Positions 39,934-50,300 of a stretch of DNA of 64,000 nt are shown here, piece by piece; position 1 is the first letter of the stretch; each line of letters opens with the position of its first letter. Source of the stretch: Shinisaurus crocodilurus (lineage: Eukaryota; Chordata; Lepidosauria; Squamata; Shinisauridae); contig CM037878.1 of NCBI GenBank assembly GCA_021292165.1, positions 293,494,971 to 293,558,970 of the forward strand, read 5' to 3'. The notes beneath the pieces were generated by a model. The model saw nothing but the letters and a program-made list of their open reading frames with translations. It was not told the origin of the DNA and made no database searches. Both the position numbers and the translations under genes were made by a program.

Positions 39934-40112
39934 GTGTGCTGTTGTTTGCAGGGGGTGGGGGGGGGTTGCGTGATGGCTGCGCTCTGCTTTCTGCTTTGGT
40001 GTGGGGAGAGAGGAGAATTCCCTCTCTCATACTAAAACGTGGGGTCACCCAAAGAAATGGCCGGGCAATGGGTTGAGAGAGAGGGCCTACAAAATAAAGT
40101 ACATCTTCATGC
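39640..40112 (+). other. ARRB1: Probable ARRB1 3'UTR with candidate poly(A) signal
   Basis: The 3'UTR starts after the TAA. The first AATAAA downstream is at 40092-40097, about 450 bp from the stop. A (GT)n run sits at 39902-39930. Mammalian ARRB1 has a longer 3'UTR, so later signals (such as AATAAA near 40955 and 42318) may be used. The UTR end is inferred. Confidence 0.5.
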
Positions 40113-41339
40113 AATGCTTAAATTAACTTACGGATCTCACCGCCACTAGTTTAGATGGTTCTAAAGCGGATTTGATATTCATGGAAGAGGGGGAGCTGAT
40201 GGTCTATCCACATCAGCCATGAGTTGAGGACCTAGAACCACTTGGCCAGCTGCTGGTAGAAGCGCCTGTCCACACACCCCCCCCCACTCCCTTTTGTATC
40301 ACGTTGTTCCTTGCCCTAAGGCTGTGTCTCTGGACATAGCAGCTTCAGCACTTTTTAGGTGTTCTTGACTCAGTACCACCACCACCACCACCACCACCCC
40401 TTTGTTACTGGCTTTGCAGAGATGGATTTAAAAAAAAAAATATTCTGATGCATTAATCCTCTGAACACTTTGGTTTCACTGTTAAGAGTGCTCGAGAGAT
40501 CGCGGTCCGTCGGCAAATCCATTTGGTCGCGTCGCCACAGTAGACTGGATAGATTGTGGGAAGCGGGCTGCTACTGTCGCGGTGCACACGCCACTGGCTC
40601 CAGGACCCCCGCCCCGCGCGGCATTTGTTTCCGAGATTTCTGCTTGCGGTGGGCACTTTCCTGCCTCCCGAGCAGTTAAAACGACACACTTCGCGTTGCC
40701 ACTCAGGCCAGGCCAAACACGCTTCTCTCCAGGGTCCTTGGGGCCTGCTTCCACGGGCCGGCGGCTCTCAGCACCTGCGTGCCACGTGCCCCTCGCATTT
40801 GCCCAAACACAGATCTGCCCACGCAGGGGGGCTCCTGGACCTGCCATGCCAGCTGGAGGCTTGCAGGCCAATTGTAAGGCCGTCACGTTTTACTGATTAA
40901 ATGTAAGCCGCTCCGGCATCCTTTTTGGCTGCAGGGAGGGATAAAAAATACTTTAAATAAAGAACAATACATTTTTAAAGGGGGGGGTGGGTATAAAAGA
41001 GAGTTGTTAGTCCAGGGAAACAAGGTTTTCGTTAGGCTGAAGAGCCCTGTGAATTGCAGAAATTTGCCCACTAGGAATTTCTACCATTGCTTTACAATAT
41101 TTATTTTTTAAATATGGTAAGCAGCATATAAATCTATTACATAAAAACAAATACACTTCTGTTCCTGCAGAGCAGCCCCTTGACTCAAGAATTGGGGGGG
41201 GATGTTGGTTTTCGGAACTAGACCGGCAGGCTGTGTCTTACTGCACAGCCTTGCTCAACAGAGTTGCCAGATGGCCGGAACAAGGAATCCTGGCTGCAGC
41301 TGTGCCTTTTTAAAGAGGCTGGACAGGAAGAAATCTGCA
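40113..41339. other. Intergenic sequence between ARRB1 and WDR73
   Basis: (CCA)n at 40376-40397 and a GC-rich stretch 40480-40880 without a convincing exon. Otherwise unassigned. Confidence 0.4.
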
Positions 41340-41672
41340 GGTGAAATGTGAAAGGGAGATCTGATAGCGCTCTTCCAGTACTTGAAGGGTTGTTGTCACC
41401 CAGAGGAGGGCCAGGATCTCTTCTCCACCATCCCAGAGTGCAGGACACGGAATCATGGGCTCAAGTGGCAGGAAGGAAAAATTTCCTGGCTGTCTGAGCA
41501 ATAAGACAATGGAACCAACGACCTAGGGAGGTGGTGGGCTCTCCCACTCTGGAGGCATTCAAGGTGCGGCTGGAGGGATGCTTTGACCTGGATTCCTGCA
41601 CTGAGCAGGGGGGGGTTGCACTGGATGGCCTTACAGGCCCCTTCCAACTCTGCTCTTCTATGATCCTATGGA
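41340..41672 (+). mobile_element. CR1 LINE 3' end
   Basis: GGTGAAATGTGAAAGGGAGA through GGCATTCAAGGTGCGGCTGG to CTATGATCCTATGG. In the ARRB1-WDR73 intergenic region. Confidence 0.85.
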
Positions 41673-41684
41673 ACAAAACCTTAT

Positions 41685-41803
41685 CGCAGCCTTGCCCAAC
41701 CCAGTACCCCTCCAGACTTTGTGCCACCAGACTTGCTAGCTGGGAATGATGGGCATTGCAGTCCAACACGTGCAGAGGGTACCAGGTTGGGGAAGGCCGC
41801 CTT
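41685..41803. repeat. Fold-back-derived repeat F5
   Basis: CAGCCTTGCCCAACCCAG and CCAGGTTGGGGAAGGCCG arms. Confidence 0.7.
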
Positions 41804-42396
41804 CTCATTTCTGCAGACCATCTGGAACCCTCCTACTCAAAATATGTCCTGTAACAAACGCCTCAAGAAAGCTGATGGGGGTCGCCCTCTAGTCCCAGAG
41901 GACAGATGGGCTTCGTGTTAGCACCCAAGCTGGGGGCAGCAAACACCACGTCCAGTAGCACAGAGTTCAGTTTGGTCCTGCGGATGGTGGTGTTTACCTT
42001 TCTTTTAGTCCATAGTTGTGTTTGACTTCAGTAGATCTGGAAACTTTGCACTTCTGGGTTGGGGGCATTATTGCCCCACCGCCCGCCCGCCCCCGGCCTT
42101 AAGTGCTTTGGAATCAACACATGAGCACAGCACAGTCACTGCCCTTTCCAGGGAGGGCCAGAAAGTGGGGCAGCCGACAGCAAAGTAAGCCCTTTGCGCT
42201 CTCCAGCTAACCAAGCGAGACAGTGTGGTCCATTTTGTAACGTGGTTTCTTTGTACTGTTCTTTGAAACACCTTGGCTTCCTCCACACTGTTATCTGTGA
42301 TGTTTTCTGTGTTTTTGTCAAATAAATTATTCTAGTTTATTAATCCAAGGAAAACACAAACCACCCCAAGGAGTGTGTGACTTCCATTGTGTCTGT

Positions 42397-42419
42397 CTCT
42401 CTCTCTCTCTCTCTCTCTC
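42397..42419 (+). repeat. (CT)n microsatellite
   Basis: About 11 CT units in the intergenic region. Confidence 0.95.
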
Positions 42420-42639
42420 GTTTGAACCGAAGTTACTTTGCTGGGAACGCAGAGGACAGCGTCCAGGAACAGCACCTGTTTTTATTGAGATAAATTAAGC
42501 ATTTCAGAAGAATAAAACTTCCAGCTGAGTTTGCCCAGATACACGCCCCACTTGGGGTAACTCTACTCTCTCGTAAAAACACACGGTTCCCGTCGCAAAC
42601 AATCACGGGGCTGCTGCCAAAACGGCCACTCCTGCATCA

Positions 42640-43870
42640 AGGCACCTAAAAAAATGCGACGGCGGAGTTGGGAAAAGGGCAACTCAAATGAGCAAGGGGC
42701 TGTAGCCGCTCCCCCAGGAGGGAAGGTTACAGCAGCTGGGATGGCTTAGCTCAGAAAAAGGGCGAGAGAAGGGGAGACACGATAGAGGTGTTCAGAATTA
42801 TGCCTGGTGAGGAGAAAGTGGGCAGGGAGACATTTTTCTCCCTCTCTCATAACACTAGGACCCGACGACGGGCGTCACCCCATGAAGCTGATTGGCGGGA
42901 GATTCAGGACAGATTTTTTTTCATTTCATTTTCATTTCATTTCTATACCGCCCCACAGCCGAAGCTCTCTGGGCGGTTCACAATAGTGTATCCAAGGTAT
43001 TACTGTATAACAACCAGACATCATCTTATAAACTTCCTCTCTTAGTCATCATCCCCTAAAAGCCTTTCAAAATTAAACCTACCTTGATCAAGATTAGACC
43101 CCCCCTTTGCTATAAATCTTTATAACATTTGTAAATAAGAAAGTCATTAACATTTATAAAAAAATGAAGAAGGAAGTCCTTCTTCACACAGCGCAGAGTT
43201 AAACTATGGAACTCACTTCCACAAGATTCAGTGATGGCCACCAATCTGGATGGCTTTAAAAAGGGATTGGACGCATTCATGGAGGAGACAGATATCAGTG
43301 GCTACTAGTCCTGATGGCTATATGAGACCTCTAGTATCACAGGCAGGATGCCCATGTACACCAGTTGCTGGGGAACATGGGCGGGAGGGTGCTGTTGCAC
43401 TCGTGCCCTGCTCGTGGGCTTCCCATTGGGGCAGCTGGTTGGCCACTGAGTGAACAGAATGCTGGACTAGAGCAGTGCTTCTCAATTTTTTTCTGTCATG
43501 CCCCCCCTAGGAAGAAGAAAACATTTCGCGCCCCCCCGCGCGACTGTAAATAGTATCATTTGTCTATAAAATTGTTATAAGTACACCTCTGCATAACACT
43601 GTATCCTTATTAACGTATAAGAGAATAAAAAAAGAAAGAAATGTGGATCAATTTACAACAAAGAATAGCTTTATTAACTGTAGCAGAAAAGATTTAAAGG
43701 AGCACAGGATTTAAAGGAACACAATATTAAAAAAAACTTAACTGTGGTCAAACGAGCCCCACTTTACGGAGCCTCGCGCCCCCCCTGGGGGGCCCGCCCC
43801 ACTATTTGAGAAGCACTGGACTAGAGGGACCCCCCTTGGCCTGATCCAGCGGGGCGCTTCTGTTCGTCAG
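42640..43870 (+). mobile_element. CR1-type LINE, interrupted twice
   Basis: Same family as 30335-30918. An AT-rich repeat (about 42917-43165) interrupts the CAGATAAAAAG site and the hAT MITE 43473-43818 interrupts the 3' part. Confidence 0.82.
43473..43818. mobile_element. 346-bp hAT-type MITE with 8-bp target duplication
   Basis: Ends CAGTGCTTCTCAA and TTTGAGAAGCACTG, flanked by GACTAGAG at 43465-43472 and 43819-43826. It is inserted in a CR1 3' fragment. Confidence 0.9.
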
Positions 43871-44307
43871 ATCTCACCCCTTCTTCACCAGATTTCTTAC
43901 GCCATGTCAAGATGTTGCACGTTGCACTGCCTGCGGCCGGGGTGGGGGCATCTCGCACCACATGCCTTCCACAAGGGCACGCCCTCCGGTGCCCAGTTCT
44001 GACATTCACCTCTGATTCGGCAGACCCTTCTGCAACCACAACTTCTCCTTGTCGTTTGGTGGACATCTCCCCATTCCTCCCGCCCCTCCTGCAGTTCTCT
44101 CCGGGGATGCAACAGGTCTCCAAGCTTGTCTCTGAGCTCTGCAGGCTAAATCCCTCCAGGATGGGGTTGCTCTAAGCAGGGCGTGGCCATTTAGGGGTAT
44201 TTTCCTTTTTTTTTTTTTTTTTTTTACCAAAAACACCACTCAGAAACCGGTGTGCAAAAAACCTTGTGATAGTTCCAAGACCAAAAGGAAGAAGGGAACT
44301 GGGGAGG

Positions 44308-45415
44308 CCCTTGTAGCGGACGGGACCCCTCCTCCAAACCTCACACCCTCAACGTGTACTTCGCTCTCACCAAGTGCCACCTTGTATTGCGCACTTCAGA
44401 CTTTAAGCTGTCTTCTTAAGCTGCGTTAGCCGATTATGTGTCTTAGGGCTTATATGTAGCTGTTCACCCACGTTTGTTTGTCTTTATTAAGAGCAGTTTG
44501 TTTTATTTGATTACTTGAAGTAGGGTGCCCCTCCGTTAATTCACTTCTAACTTTCCTGTCTACCAGTCAGACTCTGGAGACTTAGAACTTTGAATAAAAA
44601 GATTGATTTATTGTTCCAACAAAGTCTCTAAACGGATATTCAACTCAGGCACAGATAACTTGGATTTTCAACAGTTAATTCAAACTTGTTCTTTGCTTAG
44701 ATTCAGGTTAAAGGCAGGCAGATGTTATACCGTGCTCTTTGTATCACCTTGGCTTGGTTACTTGAAGTTGCAGTATCAGACCAGGGAACTTAACTGTCCC
44801 TCTCACTAGTCCAGAGCTTCACCTTCTTCCTCAGACAGAAGATCCTTCACTCCCTAAGCGGAAACTCCTGTGAAGTGTTCTTCACTAACTCCTTCACGTT
44901 TGCTTTCTCACAGCTTAGTTACAGTAATACCTTGGATTGCAAGTAACTTGGTTTGAGAGCGTTTTGCAGGACAAGCAAATTTTAAAATATTTATTTAATT
45001 TTTTTGGACTTTATATACAAGCGACGTCTTGCAACACAAGTACTGTAGTACAGCTTAAATTAAAAATCTCTGTACAAATTTTTTTGGGGGGATTTCGTTT
45101 TGATATAAGAGTGTTTTGGATTACAAGCACGTTTCCGGAACGAATCATGCTCTCAATCCAAGGCATGACTGTATTAGATTTCCTGTCTGAACTCTTCTCT
45201 TCAGCACCACCTTTCCCTGCCTACTCTACTAACCTCCCACTCCCTCTCCCACTCCAACCCACTCCTCCCCAACTGATAACCGACTCCCCTTAACTGCCAA
45301 CTCTCTGGGGTCCCACGCTCTCTGCTCCAACCAATCAGAGCCTCTGGAATGCTCAGGTCGGCCCTCCCCTGGCTTCTGCCCGTCACCCCGCCATAGCCCT
45401 CACCGCTTGCTTTCC
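44308..45415 (-). mobile_element. LTR-like region interrupted by a MITE
   Basis: Composition and layout like 32175-32680: an AATAAA-type site on the minus strand near 44610, a CCAATCAG motif near 45332, and C-rich sequence. Split by the MITE at 44920-45173. Ends are not defined. Confidence 0.3.
44920..45173. mobile_element. Tigger-like MITE, copy 2
   Basis: Same ends as 22283-22514 (TACAGTAATACC and GGCATGACTGTA). It interrupts the LTR-like region at 44308-45415. Confidence 0.7.
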
Positions 45416-45639
45416 AGAAAATGGCAAAAAGGTCTGTTTCCGGCTGGGCTGGGCTGGGCTCTACGGCGGGCGGCTTGTTGCCTTACTCTGCGCTGCACTT
45501 TTGCTTTGGTGTTGTGTCTCACAAACTGGAACAGGGAAGAATCCGTCAACTTGGGGGTCCGAGGACTGAATGGCGGGGCCCAACTGTGTTCAAATAAATA
45601 AAAAAGAGGAGCGTACAACAAGGCACCAGAGGAGGATCC

Positions 45640-46245
45640 GATACCCGAGTTCTGTAAACATTTTGTGCGCCGGTGGGCCCCCACTTTGGCTCAAGTATTT
45701 CCAGCCATCAATAGTAGGTTTAATTCTGAAGGGCTGGAAAGTGAATATTTATAAAAACAGGTTTAAAAAAATACCAACAAGTTGGTCGTATAGTTGTGCC
45801 ATCTAAATTATATGGGAATTTTCTTCTCCAAAATTACAAGCAAGGGATACTTCAAAAGATTTCCACTCCCCAACGCCAGCAGTGTGCAAACGCCAAGGAA
45901 GCGGAAGTAAGAGGAGGAGGTCCCCCCCCCCATGTCTCCCAACAATCGCTGCTGTAGCGTTGATTTTCGGGGACTATCAACTTTGCACACAGGGCAAATT
46001 AACACCTGAACCAGCAAAAACATCCATAGGGGAGACAGCAGGATTTCCCACACTGGATACAATTACTTTTTGTTTTCCGGGACGTGCCCCATCCTTAGGC
46101 GCCTAACTCCAGTGAGACAGGGAGCTGCCCAACCCTACTCAAAGAACACTAAAACCTTCCAGCTGAGGAGATTTTTTGCACGATTCATTTATTGTTAGAC
46201 AATAATCAGTTTACGATTTTTTTTTAGGCTGAGTCATCAATTGTC
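45640..46245. repeat. Duplicated segment A, copy 1
   Basis: Closely matches 47770-48520 (for example GATTTCCACTCCCCAACGCC, TTCGGGGACTATCAACTTTG, CCATCCTTAGGCGCCTAAC). Downstream of WDR73. Confidence 0.9.
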
Positions 46246-46344
46246 ATGTCATGGATTCATAGGGATTGGTTGATTTTTGCTTTAGCCTTAATAATAAACG
46301 TGGGACAATGGGACATACAGCTGCAGTGGGCCTTAAAGCCGTGT

Positions 46345-46484
46345 AGAGCAGTGTTCTCCAACCTTGGGTCCCCAGATGTTTTTGGCCTACATCTCCCAGC
46401 ATGCCCCAGCCAGCTACGCTGGCTGGGGCATGCTGGGAGTTGTAGGCCAAAAACATCTGGGGACCCAAGGTTGGAGAACACCGG
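46345..46484. repeat. Fold-back repeat F1
   Basis: Both arms around GCCAGCTACGCTGGC; downstream of WDR73. Confidence 0.88.
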
Positions 46485-46724
46485 TGTACAAGATTGCAGC
46501 CTCAGTGTGGCACTCAGCCTTCCCGACATAAAACTCTTGAAACTTGCCACACAAAGGCAGCTGCGGCGGTGAGACCCTCTTCGACCTCCCCCCCTCCCAC
46601 ATTCAGCTTCCTCTTCTGCTAAAGGGGGGGGGGAGGGAGCAGCCAAATTGGGAAATGCAATCCTACGTCCCTTTCGTCTTCTGCACCCCCCTGAAAGCCA
46701 GAATGGTCATGAGGGCTTACATGG

Positions 46725-47132
46725 AGCAACTTTTATTTACCACGTCTGCCAAGGTCTTGAAGCTACTGGTGCAGCTTCGGGGGGTGCAGTGCGCAGCAGC
46801 AAAACGCAGCCCGAGGGCAGACCCCCCGAATGGCTCTTGACCGGTGCGAACGTCAGCAGAGAGCCACGCAACCCAGTCCTCCGCTTCCCGATTTGGGGAC
46901 GGTTAACGTGCAGAGCGACCCACTGGACCATAATCCGTAAGAAATGTTGCTTGTCAGACCCCGGCTTGCCCTCTGCTCTTGCCAAAAGAACCTATTATTT
47001 TGAAGGGTTTTGCTCTGGAGCTGCTCGGAGTGGAGAACCGCGCCCCTTGTTCTCAGCCCGGTCAGCTTCCTTGAACGTAGGTTCGTGACGACGAGGAATC
47101 TCGGAGGACGCTCCGTGCCGGGACCGGGAGCA
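46725..47132 (-). other. WDR73: Probable WDR73 3'UTR with candidate poly(A) signal
   Basis: On the minus strand the first AATAAA after the stop is at 46737-46732, about 400 bp downstream. No other gene is seen here. The end of the transcript is inferred. Confidence 0.45.
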
Positions 47133-47368
47133 CTAGCTAGCCCTGCGAGGGTCGGACCAGTCCCATACGTGCAACGAGCCATCCCTCGCTGCCGATAACA
47201 CCGTCCGGGGCTTACAGGGATGCCAGGCGTGAGCAGTAGCCAAGGGAGGGTCTCCGACGCGGGCCACGCCGCTGAAAAGATGCCCTTTGTGGATGAACAC
47301 CGGTTCGGCTTCCTGCCCCGAGGAATCCCAGCCGTGTGTATCGTAGACGTGGACGGTGCCATCAAAAC
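47133..47368 (-). CDS. WDR73: WDR73 terminal exon 8 (residues 307-384, stop)
   Basis: Acceptor TTTAAG, then [15 protein letters not shown]; ends in [13 protein letters not shown] and [14 protein letters not shown] with TAG at 47135-47133. It matches the human end THTWHPCRPRTLLSA and SLHVWDW. It is flanked on both sides by copies of a duplicated segment. Confidence 0.94.
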
Positions 47369-50300
47369 CTTAAACGAGAGGGAGAGAGCGCGCCGGGGGT
47401 GTCAAGCACTTCACTGTGAGGAGCGAGGGAAGGCAAAGGTTACAGGCCGCCGGGTTGCACCAACACAAAAAAATCTGGAGGCTGGTATCTCTGCAATGTT
47501 CTGGCCCGGCTTAGAACGGAAGAACAACACTATGAAATTCTACCCCACTACAGTGTGAGGCGGCTTTGCCATCATGGTGCCCTCTAGAGGTGTTGGACTG
47601 GTCAGAGCTCTTTAGCTGTGAGCGGGTATTTATCAGCTTTGGGACTGACCAGCGGCCCAAAATGAGAAGGGTATTTGGCCTTCATTCATTCGACTTTGGG
47701 GGGATCGCCTGCCAAAGCCAAAGAATTAGATGAGACCAGAGGAAGGGCGGGTTCTGTTCTTTCACTGGGTAGATGAGTATCCAATACCACCTGAGTATTT
47801 TGGCTCAAATATTTTCAGCTGTCAATAGTAGGTTTGATTCTGAAGGGCTGGAAACTGAATATGATTGGTTTATTTATAAAACAGGTTAAAATAATACTAA
47901 CTCGGCCATGAAGCTCACTGGGTGACTTTGGGCCAGTCACTGACTCTCAGCCTAACCTACCTCACAGGGTTGTTGGGAGGATAAAATGGAGAGGAAGAGG
48001 AGGATTATGTAAGCCGCCTTGGGTTCCTTGCAGGAAAAAAGGCGGGGTATGAATATAATAAATAAATAAATAACAAATTGGTCGTACCGATGTGCCGTCT
48101 AAATTATACGCAAATTTTCTTCTCCAAAAATTAAAAGGGATACTTCAAAAGATTTCCACTCCCCAACGCCAGCAGTGTGCAAACGCCAAGGAAGCGGAAG
48201 TAAGAGGAGGGGGTCCACCCCATGTCTCCCAACAATCGCTGCTGTAGCGTTGATCTTCGGGGACTATCAACTTTGCACACAGGGCAAATTAACACCTGAA
48301 CCAGCAAAAACATCCATAGGGGAGACAGCAGGATTTCCCACACTGGATACAATTACTTTTTGTTTTCCGGGACGTGCCCCATCCTTAGGCGCCTAACTCC
48401 AGTGAGACAGAGAGCTGCCCAACCCTACTCAAAGAACACTAAAACCTTCCTGCTGAGGAAACTGTTTTGCATGATTCATTTATTGTTAGACAGAAATCAG
48501 TTTACGACTGTGTCTTCATGGATTCAGACAGCTGGTTTCTGCTTTGGACTTTGGCCGTGAGCAGGTATTTATCAGCTTCTGGGCTGACCAGCGGCCCAAA
48601 CTGGGAAGGGCATTAGCCTCCATTAATTCGACCTTGGGCTGCCAAAGCCAAAGGATTAGATGAGACCAAAGGAAGGGCGGGTTCTGTTCCTTCACTTCCA
48701 ACTCTCCCTTATAAAAATTGTATCTCCTATACAGAGGAATCAGAATATTAAAAGGAAAAATGAAGCATGCTATTAAAAGGAAAAATGAAGCATGCAGTAA
48801 AAATAAACTCCTGTCCTTTACTCTCTCGAACAGCCCTCCTGGCTGTGGGGTTATGGGAGCTGTGTGGTCCAACACGCCCCAAGCGCACCAGGGTGGGGAG
48901 GGATGCTCTGTGAGGCCTCGCTGTCTCTGGAATTTGGGTCCAAAAAGCCCAGGGGGCCAAGAAGACCCCACCCGAAGCAGCAGGCGCTTCTTCCAGCCCC
49001 CTGCTCAAGTCTGTCTTTATTCCGTGCAAACCGTCACCATACCTTTAAGGTTCTCAAGGCCACAAACCCGATCTCCGTCCCCCCGAGAGAAGTCGCGCGT
49101 GACGACTTCGTCGTTCCGGGCTGCAGCTTCCCTCAGCAGCGCTTGGCTACCGCGTGAGCCAGCCGTGCAAGTACACGGGCCGGGGGGGGGCGGGCAAGGG
49201 CAGACAGAAAAACACCGGCCAGGCTCCCGCGTGACGGAAGACAACCTCTGCCGGTAGGCGCCACCATCCGTCATTTCAATCAGTGATCCAGTGTAGGACA
49301 CGGCAGATCACAACTCCCAGCATCCCCTAGCCAAAGTGGCCGGGGGGGGGGGATGCTGGGAGTTGTAGTCCAGCACATCTGGTGGGCACCATTTCCCCAC
49401 ACAGAACCTGGCAATTCAGTAACAGGAGCATGTTGGGGAGAGACAGATATAATCCACTCTCGATACAATCCCCATTTTACAGGGGTGGGAAACTGAGGCT
49501 GAGGAACAAGGGGGTTGTGCCGAAAGCACACAAGCTGGCTCCGCGCTCCCCTGGGGCTGCGCCGCCATTCACCCGGCCTCGCAGGGCCTGCCTGTGTGCT
49601 CCGCCTGCTCTCCCGTTTTCGCCCTGAGGGGCGGCCCCACAGGACAGGCACCAGCCCCTCCCCCTCCCCAATCCACTCTGGCAGGAAGAGCGAGCCTCCG
49701 GCAGGCACCCCAGCCAGGCGGAGCTCGGCTGAGACTTACCGGACACCGCCAGGCAGCCCCCGAGCAGGGGAGCGAAGGAGACAGACAGGAACTCCGCTCC
49801 CTGCGGGCCGGCCGCGGGCACGGAGCACCGCGCCACTTTCACGGGGCTCGCCGCGCTCCTGATGTCCGTCAGCACGACGTGGCCCGCGGACGAGAGCCGG
49901 GCTATCAGTGGCTTGTCCCCGGCGGACTCCCGCGGGGCGCGCCCGACTCCCGCGCACCACCTCCGCCCTCCCAGCGCGGCAGGGAAGGGCGCCTCCTCCG
50001 CGGCTCCCAGAAGGCCCTGGGGCCGCCTGAGATCCGCAAGGAAGAGCCGCCCCTCGGCGCTGCAGGCCAGCACGGTGGCGTCGTCCAGGAAATCCAGAGT
50101 GGCGACCTCGTCCGGGCTGGCGCAGGCTGCAGGAGGGGAGAGGAACACAAGGGGGGCGGCTGCCGTTAAGTCCGGCCCGGCTTTGGCCTGCAGAGAATTC
50201 CGTCCGGAACGTGCGAATCCAGCCACGACGCCTTGAAATCTCGTCACTTGAGGTGTAACGCTCCTCTGTTGCCCGCTAGCTTCCTGGTCTGGATGAGTAT

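Noticed and set aside
45808..46062. Minus-strand ORF also found at 48131-48352
   Set aside because: The shared ORF is explained by the segmental duplication. The two differ by frame-affecting changes and there is no family match.
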